A stretch of DNA of 49,191 bases from an uncultured Bacteroidales bacterium. Lineage in GTDB: Bacteria; Bacteroidota; Bacteroidia; Bacteroidales; UBA3663. The translations under genes were made by a program, and so were the position numbers. The stretch's first letter is position 1. Each line of letters opens with the position of its first letter. The stretch lies in NCBI GenBank assembly GCA_937899265.1, contig CALBPV010000078.1:1-49191 (forward strand), in the 5' to 3' direction. The notes beneath the pieces are model-generated. The model saw only the letters and a list, made by a program, of their open reading frames with translations, had not been told where the DNA came from and searched no databases. Below, in pieces: positions 1-7,785 of this stretch.

Positions 1-45
1 GAGGCCAAGCCCCGCGATGAAGGCAAGGTGAAATACATCAAATAA
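1..45 (+). CDS. 3' end of an unidentified protein (partial)
   Basis: An open frame enters from the left edge and stops at TAA 43-45, giving a 14-residue lysine-rich tail ending KVKYIK. Only this tail is visible, so the product cannot be named. The next gene starts 37 bp later on the same strand. Codon use looks normal for a coding region, but a frame this short could be open by chance. Confidence 0.4.
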   Translation, partial: EAKPRDEGKVKYIK

Positions 46-82
46 GATAACAGACAAATCGGAATATATAAATCTATTTATT

Positions 83-784
83 ATGACGAAATTCATATTA
101 AACAGGCCTTATGATGGGAAGAATTATTCTCGAAAGAAGGTCATCTTAACCACATTAAAGTGGTTTGTCCTATTGGTGATTTGTGCTACTTTGCTTAGGA
201 TTTTGTGTGTAGCCATATACATGTCAAACGGAATTAACCCTATGGAGTTGACCAAGTTCGGAGGCGACCCAACAGTACATAGGGAGTATGCCTCATGGCG
301 TATTGTAGCACAGCTAATGATAATGGCACCTCTTTTAGAGGAAATCATCTTCAGACTGGGGCTTTCATTTAAGCGAAGAACAGTATCTCTTTGGTTAGGA
401 CTATTGCCTATTGTCTGTGCATTCTATTTTCTCCATTGTAAAACATGGTATATTCTATTGGGATTGTTTATCATAGGGGTGTTCCTTTACTGGTTGACAT
501 TTAGTCGCACAAGTGATGAACAATGGATAAAATGGCGCAAGAGGTATATAGTTCCTGCTATGTACATTTCAGCTATAGCGTTCGGAGTCGTTCATTTCTT
601 AGCCTTTTCTGTTTTGAACCTTCAAGTTTTTCCATTTGCCCTGGCTACCATTCTTGTTCCAATGGCTGCCGGCTGTGCATTTACCTATGCTCGTGTAAAC
701 CTTGGTTTTTGGTGGGGTGTACTGCTTCACTGTATCAATAATATTCCTGCAATCCTAGTAATAGTTTCATCAATGAACCAGTAA
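83..784 (+). CDS. CPBP-family intramembrane metalloprotease (Abi/CAAX type)
   Basis: The 233-residue protein is very hydrophobic, with roughly six to eight predicted membrane segments. It carries the three motifs of the CPBP (CAAX protease and bacteriocin-processing) family: E86-E87-xxx-R91, F167-xxx-H171 and H217-xxx-N221. In known members these glutamates and histidines form a metal site inside the membrane that cleaves peptide or prenylated substrates. Some bacterial members protect against bacteriocins or process peptides; no substrate is indicated here. There is no peptide, ABC transporter or bacteriocin gene beside it. Its base composition is clearly more AT-rich than the housekeeping genes to the right, which may mean recent acquisition. 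The ATG at 83 gives the expected short cytoplasmic N-terminus. Confidence 0.85.
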   Translation: MTKFILNRPYDGKNYSRKKVILTTLKWFVLLVICATLLRILCVAIYMSNGINPMELTKFGGDPTVHREYASWRIVAQLMIMAPLLEEIIFRLGLSFKRRTVSLWLGLLPIVCAFYFLHCKTWYILLGLFIIGVFLYWLTFSRTSDEQWIKWRKRYIVPAMYISAIAFGVVHFLAFSVLNLQVFPFALATILVPMAAGCAFTYARVNLGFWWGVLLHCINNIPAILVIVSSMNQ

Positions 785-829
785 ATAAACGATAAATTCC
801 AATTTAGCAAAGGAGTGTCCTTCGGACAG

Positions 830-910
830 AAATCTTACAAATCTTTACAAATCTGACATTGAAGTTGCTATAGGAGAGATTTGCAAGATTTGGACAGATT
901 TGAAAGATTT
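830..910. repeat. Interrupted inverted repeat of AAATCT / AGATTT units
   Basis: Three AAATCT-containing units on the left (830-835, 838-844, 848-854) are mirrored by AGATTT units on the right (877-883, 886-892, 896-901). An extra AGATTT lies at 905-910. The units can pair as three stacked short helices (7, 7 and 6 bp) separated by 2-3 nt internal loops and closed by a 22-nt loop. The array lies in the probable 3' untranslated region of the CPBP gene. Confidence 0.6.
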
Positions 911-981
911 CTCGCAAAGCGACTCCCAATAAGCGGATTCCGGTTTAGCGGTTTACTATCAGCGACGAGTAATGAAGGACG

Positions 982-1011
982 GCCCACTGCAACAGGTGCA
1001 GGGGGCTTTTT
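982..1011 (+). terminator. Intrinsic terminator downstream of the CPBP gene
   Basis: GCCC 982-985 pairs with GGGC 1003-1006, and CTGC 987-990 pairs with GCAG 998-1001 around a 7-nt loop. One mismatch separates the helices. Five T follow at 1007-1011. Orientation fits termination of + strand transcription from the CPBP gene. Confidence 0.65.
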
Positions 1012-1114
1012 CATAATCGGTGCTGCCACGATAAACTGCAAATGTCAGACAAATGTCAGGAAGAGTTTTCGGCTGTTAGAAACGATTTTTGTAATCACCC
1101 CTTGAAAGGGCAGT

Positions 1115-2455
1115 TTACACGGGATTTTGCCGGAGAGTGACAATTTCTCCCAAAAGCGTGGCGGCAGTCACTTCGACGACTTTGACGAGCACGAAGTCGC
1201 CGGGTTTGGCATTTTGGCGTGGGAAGACAATCATTTTGTTTTGCGGAGTGCGACCGCACATTTTCTCGCGGGAGCGCTTGCTGTAACCTTCGACGAGCAC
1301 TTCGAAAGTCTTGCCCACATCGCGCCGATTGCTTTCGAGGGAGAGTTGAGTTTGGAGTTCGATAATCTCCTGTAGGCGACGTATCTTGGTCTCTTCGGGC
1401 ACATCGTCGGCATAATGCCGGGCGGCGTATGTTCCGGGCCGTTCGCTGTAACGGAACATGAAGGCCGAATCGTAGCCCACCTCGCGCATGAGGGAGAGAG
1501 TCTCGCGATGGTCTTCTTCGGTTTCGGAACAGAAACCACAGAAAACATCGGTCGAGATGCCGCAGTCGGGAATGATGCGGCGCATGGCAGCGATGCGGTC
1601 GAGATACCACTCGCGGTCGTATTTGCGGTTCATCTTTTTGAGGATGCGCGAAGAGCCGGACTGGACGGGAAGGTGGAGATGGTGGCAGATATTGGCGTGG
1701 GCGGCCATCGTGTGAAGCACCTTGTCGCTCATGTCTTCGGGATTGGATGTCGAGAAGCGGATGCGAAGGGCGGGAGCGGCATCGGCTACAATGGCGAGCA
1801 AATCGGCAAAGTCGATGGGCGCTTTGTCGTCACATTCCTTCCACAGATAAGAGTTGACATTCTGTCCCAAAAGTGTCACTTCGCGGAAGCCGCGACGGAC
1901 GAGATCCTCCAACTCGTTGAGGATGCTTTGGGGCGCACGGCTGCGCTCACGTCCACGGGTATAGGGCACGATGCAGTAAGAGCAGAAATTATTGCAGCCT
2001 CGCATGATGGAAATATAGCCCGAAATGCGGCTGTGTCCGATGCGGGTGGGAATGATTTCCTTGTATGTCTCGGTGGTCGAGAGTTCGACATTGATGGCTT
2101 TCTCGCCGGCTTCGACCGACGAAATGAGGTTGGGCAAATCCAAATAGGCATCGGGACCGACCACCAGATCGGCTCCCTTGTCGAGGAGAGCCTGACGCAC
2201 ACGTTCGGCCATGCAGCCCATCACGCCGACGATGAGGCGGCGCCCTTTGTTCCGGAGCGACTGGAAATATTGGAGACGACTGTAGATTTTCTGTTCGGCA
2301 TTCTCGCGCACAGAACAGGTGTTGACGAAAACGGCATCGGCATCGTCTTCCGACGCGGTGAGTTCATAGTCGGCCATTTGCATAATGCTTGCAATGACTT
2401 CGCTGTCGGCCACGTTCATCTGGCAGCCATACGTTTCGATAAAGAGTTTTTTCAT
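1115..2455 (-). CDS. miaB: tRNA-2-methylthio-N6-dimethylallyladenosine synthase
   Basis: This radical-SAM enzyme adds a methylthio group at C2 of i6A37 in tRNAs reading codons that start with U. The 446-residue product begins MKKLFIETYGCQMN, the classic start of the UPF0004 domain that binds the auxiliary 4Fe-4S cluster. It then shows NTCSVREN, and the radical-SAM cysteines in MRGCNNFCSYCIVPYTRGRE (C-xxx-C-xx-C). The C-terminal part is a TRAM RNA-binding domain (FEVLVEGYSKRS onward). The frame stays open far upstream, but the ATG at 2455 gives the family N-terminus and follows AGAGGAT. It is transcribed divergently from ligA. Confidence 0.95.
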   Translation of the reverse strand: MKKLFIETYGCQMNVADSEVIASIMQMADYELTASEDDADAVFVNTCSVRENAEQKIYSRLQYFQSLRNKGRRLIVGVMGCMAERVRQALLDKGADLVVGPDAYLDLPNLISSVEAGEKAINVELSTTETYKEIIPTRIGHSRISGYISIMRGCNNFCSYCIVPYTRGRERSRAPQSILNELEDLVRRGFREVTLLGQNVNSYLWKECDDKAPIDFADLLAIVADAAPALRIRFSTSNPEDMSDKVLHTMAAHANICHHLHLPVQSGSSRILKKMNRKYDREWYLDRIAAMRRIIPDCGISTDVFCGFCSETEEDHRETLSLMREVGYDSAFMFRYSERPGTYAARHYADDVPEETKIRRLQEIIELQTQLSLESNRRDVGKTFEVLVEGYSKRSREKMCGRTPQNKMIVFPRQNAKPGDFVLVKVVEVTAATLLGEIVTLRQNPV

Positions 2456-2533
2456 TTTATCCTCTAAAATGATGCTTTTTATGCAAAAAAACAATAAAAA
2501 AGCATCGGTGTCCATTGTTTTAATGCCCGGAAA

Positions 2534-2565
2534 TTTGGAAATCTCGGAGAAATCCCCTAAATTTG
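2534..2565 (+). promoter_or_regulatory. Probable promoter of ligA
   Basis: TTTG (2534-2537) and TAAATTTG (2558-2565) are spaced by 20 bp and read rightwards. Transcription should begin near 2570, giving ligA a leader of roughly 36 nt if the TTG at 2606 is the start. This promoter lies face to face with the miaB promoter. Confidence 0.5.
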
Positions 2566-2571
2566 CGGCTG

Positions 2572-2603
2572 CAAAGATAGGCTTTTTTTTTGAGATAGCC
2601 AAA
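2572..2603 (-). promoter_or_regulatory. Promoter of miaB
   Basis: On the minus strand, TATCTTTG (2579-2572) matches the Bacteroidota -7 element TAnnTTTG. TTTG (2603-2600) matches the -33 element, with a 20-bp spacer. Transcription should begin near 2568, leaving an untranslated leader of about 110 nt before the miaB ATG. Confidence 0.7.
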
Positions 2604-2605
2604 CT

Positions 2606-4801
2606 TTGGCGACAAAAATTGCAAAATATCCAGTGTTGAAAGAGAATTATACAATTGAGGATTTCAATCGCCGCGACATCAACGACCAGCAATCGCTGAC
2701 GGATGCATTGTCGTGGGCGAGTTACAAATATTATGTGGAGAACGATGCTCCGATGTCGGATTTCGAGTTCGACATGGAGTTCAAACAGCTCCAAAAACTC
2801 GAGACCCAAAGCGGACATGTTCTGCCGGATTCTCCCACTTGCCGCGTAGGCAGCGACATTCAGGGCGGTTTCGAAAAACACCGTCATATCATTCCGATGC
2901 AGAGCATTGAAAATGTATATACGGACGAAGAATTGCAGGCTTGGCTGTCGGACACCTCCGGCAAACTGCGTGCACATTTTCCCGGGGAGGAGATAACCTA
3001 TACGTTCGAACCCAAATACGACGGTCTTTCCATTTCCTTGGTTTATACCGACGGAGAACTGACGGATGCCGTAACCCGAGGAAACCAGACGGAAGGCGAG
3101 AGCGTATGGCAAAATGTGCGTACCATCCGCAATGTCCCCCTGAAGCTGGACAAGACGGTTTGTCCCGAATTGCCCGAATATTTCGAAGTGAGAGGAGAAG
3201 TGCTGATGCCACAGGGAGCCTTCGACCGACTAAATGCTGAGAAAGAAAAAGCGGGGGAGAAACCTTTTGCCAACAAGAGAAATGCCGCCTCTGGCTCGCT
3301 CAAGCAGCTCGACCCCAAGATTACATCCCGGCGAGGATTGGTGGTGATGGTTTATTCGGCCTATTCAACCGACCTCGATTTCCAACGCGACATCATCTCG
3401 TCGCAGGTGAATACATTGCAGCTGCTGAAGCGTTTGGGTTTCTCCTATTATAAAATGGAAAGGGCTTTTGCCGACCTGGAAGAGCTGACCCGCGAGATAG
3501 ACAACTTCAACAGCATCAGGATTTCCCACACCCTGCCCTACGATTGCGATGGGGTGGTGGTGAAAGTCAACGAACGCCGGCATCAGGAGTTTCTGGGCTT
3601 GAACACCACGTTCCCCAACTGGTGCAAGGCCCGTAAATTCCCGCAGGAGGCACAATCGACGCTGATGCGGGATGTGACGTTTCAAGTCGGGATGACAGGT
3701 CATGTGACCCCTGTAGCCGAACTCGACCCGACCACCATTTCCGGCTCGGTGGTTTCGCGGGCTACGCTCAACAATGAAAGTTTCATCCGCAACATGGGAC
3801 TTCAAATCGGCTCCTACGTCTTCGTGCAGAAAGCCGGGGAGGTGATTCCGCAAGTGTCGGCGATAGACAACGACCGCAACCGCAACGAAGAGGCTCAGTT
3901 GCGCCCCATCCATTTCCCGACGGTTTGTCCCGAGTGCGGTACCGGCCTGACCAAAAAGGGAGAGTATTGGATTTGTCCGAACCATCACTGCCGTGCACAG
4001 ATAGAGCAGAGGCTCGAATATTGGTGCGGCAAAGACTGCGCCAACATCGCCAAGATAGGTCCGAGTGTGATAGCCGATTTGGTGGGGAAGATGCACGTTG
4101 AAAGTGTGGATGATTTGTACGCACTCTTCTGTGAAAAGGACGATGAACGGGACGACAATCCCTGGCCTGTGGATTCTCTTTTCTACGAGGCAGAGCCGGT
4201 TCCTTTGGCCCAAAGGCTGGAGGATGCCTTGGGCGAAGGTTACGGTCCCAAAAGCATTGCCCAGATGATAGAAGGCGTGAGAGGCAGCATCCGAACGCTG
4301 ACGTTAGACAAAATGATAGGCGGGTTGGGAATCGACGGAGTAGGCAAAATCACAGGCAAACTCCTGGCCGCTCATTTCGGTACGCTTGAGCACTTCCTGA
4401 GAGCGACCTTCGGGGAACTCATCGCAGTGGATGGCATCGGCGAGATTATGGCCAACAACATCCTGGAATTCCTCTCGCCGACAGAAGGACACATCGCCGA
4501 CTACAGTTGTCTGTCCGACCCGGCATACGGCTTCCGGACCGTATATGAGGCGGCAGAACGTCTGGGAAATGCTTTGGAAGGCAAAACCGTCATCTTCACA
4601 GGCACAAGCCATCGCTTCAAACGGGAAGAAATCAAAACCTTCTTCACGGGACACGGCGCCAAATATGTGGGTTCGGTTTCGGGCAAGGTAGATTTTGTCA
4701 TCACCGGAGATGCTCCCGGCGAAAACAAATTGCAAAAGGCCCGCGATTTGGGTGTGGAAATCATTTCCGAAGGGGAATTTTACGAGAAATTCAATCTGTA
4801 A
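2606..4801 (+). CDS. ligA: NAD-dependent DNA ligase LigA
   Basis: LigA seals nicks during replication and repair using NAD+. The 731-residue frame shows the adenylation domain with catalytic lysine in KYDG (about residue 137). An OB fold and a four-cysteine zinc finger (CPEC ... CPNHHC) follow, then a helix-hairpin-helix region around IGGLGIDGVGK and a C-terminal BRCT domain starting near LEGKTVIFTG. The earliest in-frame start is TTG 2606; GTG 2633 and TTG 2636 are alternatives. The catalytic lysine sits about 20 residues later than in E. coli LigA, so a later start is possible. ATG is not available near the expected N-terminus. proB follows closely. Confidence 0.95.
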   Translation: MATKIAKYPVLKENYTIEDFNRRDINDQQSLTDALSWASYKYYVENDAPMSDFEFDMEFKQLQKLETQSGHVLPDSPTCRVGSDIQGGFEKHRHIIPMQSIENVYTDEELQAWLSDTSGKLRAHFPGEEITYTFEPKYDGLSISLVYTDGELTDAVTRGNQTEGESVWQNVRTIRNVPLKLDKTVCPELPEYFEVRGEVLMPQGAFDRLNAEKEKAGEKPFANKRNAASGSLKQLDPKITSRRGLVVMVYSAYSTDLDFQRDIISSQVNTLQLLKRLGFSYYKMERAFADLEELTREIDNFNSIRISHTLPYDCDGVVVKVNERRHQEFLGLNTTFPNWCKARKFPQEAQSTLMRDVTFQVGMTGHVTPVAELDPTTISGSVVSRATLNNESFIRNMGLQIGSYVFVQKAGEVIPQVSAIDNDRNRNEEAQLRPIHFPTVCPECGTGLTKKGEYWICPNHHCRAQIEQRLEYWCGKDCANIAKIGPSVIADLVGKMHVESVDDLYALFCEKDDERDDNPWPVDSLFYEAEPVPLAQRLEDALGEGYGPKSIAQMIEGVRGSIRTLTLDKMIGGLGIDGVGKITGKLLAAHFGTLEHFLRATFGELIAVDGIGEIMANNILEFLSPTEGHIADYSCLSDPAYGFRTVYEAAERLGNALEGKTVIFTGTSHRFKREEIKTFFTGHGAKYVGSVSGKVDFVITGDAPGENKLQKARDLGVEIISEGEFYEKFNL

Positions 4802-4840
4802 CACAGGGTGACTTGCATCGCTCATGACAAAACAAGAAAT

Positions 4841-5947
4841 ATGAGAATAGTCGTTAAGGTGGGCAGCAACGTGCTGACCCGCAAAGATGGGACCCTCGAC
4901 GTGACGAGAATGTCGGCTTTGGTCGATCAGATGGCGGAATTGCGCCGACAGAATGTCCAAATCATTCTGGTTTCTTCGGGAGCAGTGGCCTCAGGCCGCA
5001 GCGAAATGAAGGGCAGGGTGGAATCCGGCAAATTGGACGCTGTCTCCCAGCGCCAGCTTTTCTCGGCAGTGGGGCAGGCCAAGTTGGTCAACAAATATTA
5101 TAATTTCTTCCGCGATCACGGCATCCCTTGCGGACAGGTGCTGACCACCAAAGAAAGTCTCGGCACGCGCCAACAGTATCTCAATCAGAAGAACTGTATG
5201 GAAGTAATGCTGGACGAAGGCGTGATACCCATTGTGAACGAAAACGACACCATTTCGCTCCAGGAACTGATGTTCACCGACAACGATGAACTGTCCGGTC
5301 TCATAGCCACCATGATGGATGCCGAAATGCTGATAATCCTGAGCAATATAGACGGAATATATACGGGAAATCCCGGCGACCCGGAAGCCCGTCTGATTCC
5401 TGTGGTGAGAGGAGAAGAGGACCTTTCGCAATATATCCACACCTCCAAGTCTTCCTTCGGACGCGGAGGCATGGTGACCAAATACCGTATTGCCCGGAAG
5501 GTGGCTTCGGAAGGCGTGAATGTAGTGATTGCCAACGGGAAACGTGATAATATTCTGCCCGCTCTGGTGGAGGCTGTCGGTCGGATTGACACAAGTCGGG
5601 AAGCCCCCGACTGTCGCTGCACCCTCTTTGCCGCAGCGCCTCATGAAGCCTCGTCGGTGAAACGCTGGATTGCCCACAGCGAAGATTTCTCCAAAGGGGC
5701 ATTGGTGCTCAATGCAGAGGCTGTCGAGGTAGTGAGGGGAGAGAAGGCTGTGTCGATTCTGCCCGTCGGTGTGGCCGACATAGAAGGCTCGTTCGAAAAG
5801 CACGACATAGTGCGTATCGTCGATACGGAGGGACACCAGCTGGGGGTGGGACGTGTAGATTGCGACTCGGCGAAAGCCCGCACACTCTTGGGCAAACGCG
5901 GACAGAAACCTTTGGTTCACTACGACTATCTTGTCCTGGATGAGTAA
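4841..5947 (+). CDS. proB: Glutamate 5-kinase
   Basis: ProB phosphorylates L-glutamate to gamma-glutamyl phosphate, the first step of proline synthesis. The 368-residue product starts MRIVVKVGSNVLTRKDG, typical of the amino-acid-kinase fold. It keeps the SSGAVASG loop and the NENDTIS and FGRGGMVTK motifs. A C-terminal PUA domain begins around residue 270, as in E. coli ProB. The frame is open to a GTG at 4808, but ATG 4841 gives the family start. The partner gene proA is not adjacent. The stop codon overlaps the start of the next gene (TAATG), so the two are probably co-translated. Confidence 0.95.
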   Translation: MRIVVKVGSNVLTRKDGTLDVTRMSALVDQMAELRRQNVQIILVSSGAVASGRSEMKGRVESGKLDAVSQRQLFSAVGQAKLVNKYYNFFRDHGIPCGQVLTTKESLGTRQQYLNQKNCMEVMLDEGVIPIVNENDTISLQELMFTDNDELSGLIATMMDAEMLIILSNIDGIYTGNPGDPEARLIPVVRGEEDLSQYIHTSKSSFGRGGMVTKYRIARKVASEGVNVVIANGKRDNILPALVEAVGRIDTSREAPDCRCTLFAAAPHEASSVKRWIAHSEDFSKGALVLNAEAVEVVRGEKAVSILPVGVADIEGSFEKHDIVRIVDTEGHQLGVGRVDCDSAKARTLLGKRGQKPLVHYDYLVLDE

Positions 5948-6402
5948 TGGAAGCCGACGAGATACTGACCCGAAATGAGATTCGCCCAACGGCAGTGAGG
6001 CTGTTGATTTGGCGGGAGATACAGAAACTGACGGATGCTTTCTCGGCCACAGAACTGGAGGGAAAGTTGCCGACAGTGGATCGTTCGACGCTGTTCAGGA
6101 CGCTGGCTTTGTTCCAGGAACATCAGTTGCTCCATCTCTTCGATGACGGCACGGGAGAACACAAATACTGCGTATGTCACAGCGGGCATGACGGAGGGGA
6201 ATGTGCCTCGCACGACCATGAGGACTGTCACCATGTACACGCCACTTGTATAGTCTGTCACCGCACCTTCTGTCTGCGTCAGCAACATATTCCGGCAGTC
6301 ACTCTTCCCGAAGGATTCGAAGTCCGGGAAGTCAATTATGTGGTGAGAGGCATTTGTGCGGAATGCAAACGCCGGCATGCGCGATACAGTACAATGGCCT
6401 GA
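5947..6402 (+). CDS. Fur-family metal-dependent transcriptional repressor, Zur-like
   Basis: The 151-residue protein has the Fur-family plan: an N-terminal winged helix (residues 1-70, with VDRSTLFRTLALF as recognition region) and a C-terminal metal-binding and dimerisation domain. C101-x2-C104 and C137-x2-C140 match the structural Zn(Cys)4 site of Fur/Zur proteins. Between residues 72 and 114 there are about 17 Cys or His residues, far more than the usual sensor site needs. Zinc is a plausible effector but the metal is not certain. The start overlaps the proB stop by one base. The gene converges on the next one with only 4 bp between stops. Confidence 0.85.
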   Translation: MEADEILTRNEIRPTAVRLLIWREIQKLTDAFSATELEGKLPTVDRSTLFRTLALFQEHQLLHLFDDGTGEHKYCVCHSGHDGGECASHDHEDCHHVHATCIVCHRTFCLRQQHIPAVTLPEGFEVREVNYVVRGICAECKRRHARYSTMA

Positions 6403-6406
6403 GTCC

Positions 6407-7459
6407 CTATCGGATGACCAAATCCACGACGATGGGCAGATGGTCGCTGTAGCCGGCTTCCCATTTATAGCCATAATAGGACCTGAGAGGCCGCGTCCCG
6501 AAATGGGCGCGGTCTTCTGTCAACATGAACGGAAGAGAGAACGGGCCCGGATTGCGGAGACTGATTGCGGCGGTGGAATCCAACAAGGCTCCGTTCACCA
6601 GAAAGTGGTCGAGAAACCCCCACTGCCCGTCGTATTTGTGTGTTCCTGTTTTGAGCTTGCCTTGGTTCAATTGGCGGTGGAGCGGAATCATCAGGTCGTA
6701 CATCTCGTGCGAACGGACTGTCGCCCGTTCCGGATCGGACAGCCTGAGGTCGTGCAAAAAAGTTCGGGTCGCAGGATAGTCGTTCATGTCGCCCATCACA
6801 ATAAGTTTCGGATATTGCCTTATATATAACAAGGAGTCGAGAACTTCCCGCAGCCTCTTGTGAGCTGCTTGTCGGGCAGGACGGCTGCTGCGGGTTCCTC
6901 CCAATCGGCTGGGCAAATGGCAGACAATGACATCGAGTGTGTCTCCCGAAAGGATACGTCCCCATGCATGCAGCAAGTCGCGCGTGGGACGGGTGTCCCG
7001 GGGCATCTTGATGCGGAGGGCTTCCCATCCCAAGAGGCGGTACATTTCGGGCTGGTACAGAAGCCCGACGTCAATGCCGCGAGTGTCAATGCCCGAAGTG
7101 ATGAGATAACGGTAGCCCAGTTTCCTCATGGCACGGCTTCGTGTCCAATAATGCAGCACGGAATCGTTTTCCACTTCGGCCAATCCCACCACAACGGGCG
7201 GTCTTCCTTCTCCGGCGGCAAGAATCACCCGAGAGAGGTGGTTGAGTTTTTCCCAAAGCCGGAAGGCGGTCCAATGTCGGGCCCCCCGGGGCGTGAAATC
7301 ATCGTCGGCGGTCAGCGGATCGTCAACGGTGTCCATCAGATTTTCGCAATTGTAGAACATCACCTTCAACTCCGTCGGCTCTTGGGCTTCGAGGGGGAGA
7401 AGGAGGCTCTGCCCTACAACGGACAACAGGAGGCAGCAGAGACAGGGTAGGCGGCTCAT
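6407..7459 (-). CDS. Secreted endonuclease/exonuclease/phosphatase-family protein
   Basis: The 350-residue product belongs to the EEP fold that includes DNase I and Mg-dependent phosphodiesterases. It shows the metal and catalytic motifs in order: MFYNCENL near the start, GLAEVEN (catalytic Glu), CHLPSRLGG, VMGDMND (Asp/Asn pair), and GYSDHLPIVVD (the SDH motif). The start at 7459 gives a hydrophobic signal peptide (MSRLPCLCCLLL ...) followed by the catalytic domain, indicating export. The open frame continues upstream to 7630, but that part has no domain and would overlap the promoter. The substrate (nucleic acid, phospholipid or other) cannot be told from sequence. Confidence 0.85.
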   Translation of the reverse strand: MSRLPCLCCLLLSVVGQSLLLPLEAQEPTELKVMFYNCENLMDTVDDPLTADDDFTPRGARHWTAFRLWEKLNHLSRVILAAGEGRPPVVVGLAEVENDSVLHYWTRSRAMRKLGYRYLITSGIDTRGIDVGLLYQPEMYRLLGWEALRIKMPRDTRPTRDLLHAWGRILSGDTLDVIVCHLPSRLGGTRSSRPARQAAHKRLREVLDSLLYIRQYPKLIVMGDMNDYPATRTFLHDLRLSDPERATVRSHEMYDLMIPLHRQLNQGKLKTGTHKYDGQWGFLDHFLVNGALLDSTAAISLRNPGPFSLPFMLTEDRAHFGTRPLRSYYGYKWEAGYSDHLPIVVDLVIR

Positions 7460-7485
7460 CTGTACGAAGAAAAGATTTGTTGCAG

Positions 7486-7493
7486 CAAATATA
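7486..7493 (-). promoter_or_regulatory. -7 element of the EEP-family gene
   Basis: On the minus strand TATATTTG (7493-7486) matches the TAnnTTTG consensus about 27 bp upstream of the ATG at 7459. No well-spaced TTTG -33 element is visible, so the promoter may be weak or activator-dependent. The rest of the 7460-7785 gap belongs to the pckA leader and promoter. Confidence 0.45.
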
Positions 7494-7649
7494 GCCGATA
7501 TTTTCCAAACGGGAAAGTCTGTCGAACCGAAACCTTGCCCAAAAGCCGACAAGTCGTTCAGTACGGGGAGAATTTGAGAAGTCAACATTGCAATTCGGAA
7601 CCAATTGACAAACGAAATATTTAAATCCATTTAAAAAGTGAAAAAGCCT

Positions 7650-7680
7650 TTTGCCGTTCAAACTTTTTTATGTATATTTG
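7650..7680 (+). promoter_or_regulatory. Promoter of pckA
   Basis: TTTG 7650-7653 and TATATTTG 7673-7680 have the ideal 19-bp spacing. Transcription should start near 7685, giving a leader of about 100 nt that contains a stable hairpin. Confidence 0.75.
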
Positions 7681-7690
7681 TACCCGATTT

Positions 7691-7726
7691 GGGCGCTGGT
7701 TTCCCATCACGGAAACAGTGAAGCCC
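7691..7726 (+). promoter_or_regulatory. Hairpin in the pckA 5' leader
   Basis: GTTTCC 7699-7704 pairs perfectly with GGAAAC 7711-7716 around a 6-nt loop. GGGC 7691-7694 pairs with GCCC 7723-7726 outside an internal loop. It begins only a few bases after the predicted transcription start. It could stabilise the message or bind a regulator. No T-tract follows, so it is not an intrinsic terminator. Confidence 0.5.
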
Positions 7727-7785
7727 GGTCAGAGAGTATGTACAATTAAGTAATCTATTAATATTCAAATTTAAAAGACAACATT

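Larger units (their letters stand above)
785..1114. other. Intergenic tail between the CPBP gene and miaB
   Basis: This 330-bp stretch separates two genes whose 3' ends face each other. It holds a short hairpin with arms TGTCC 816-820 and GGACA 824-828, a cluster of AGATTT/AAATCT repeats at 830-910, and a terminator-like hairpin at 982-1011. A 74-codon frame at 881-1105 runs through both the repeats and the terminator, shows no recognisable domain, and is not called as a gene. Confidence 0.6.

Noticed and set aside
881..1105. A 74-codon + strand frame after the CPBP gene
   Set aside because: It crosses the repeat array and the terminator hairpin and encodes no recognisable domain.
1415..2467. 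A 350-codon + strand frame opposite miaB
   Set aside because: It is the complement of a clearly real miaB gene; long shadow frames are expected in this codon-biased DNA.
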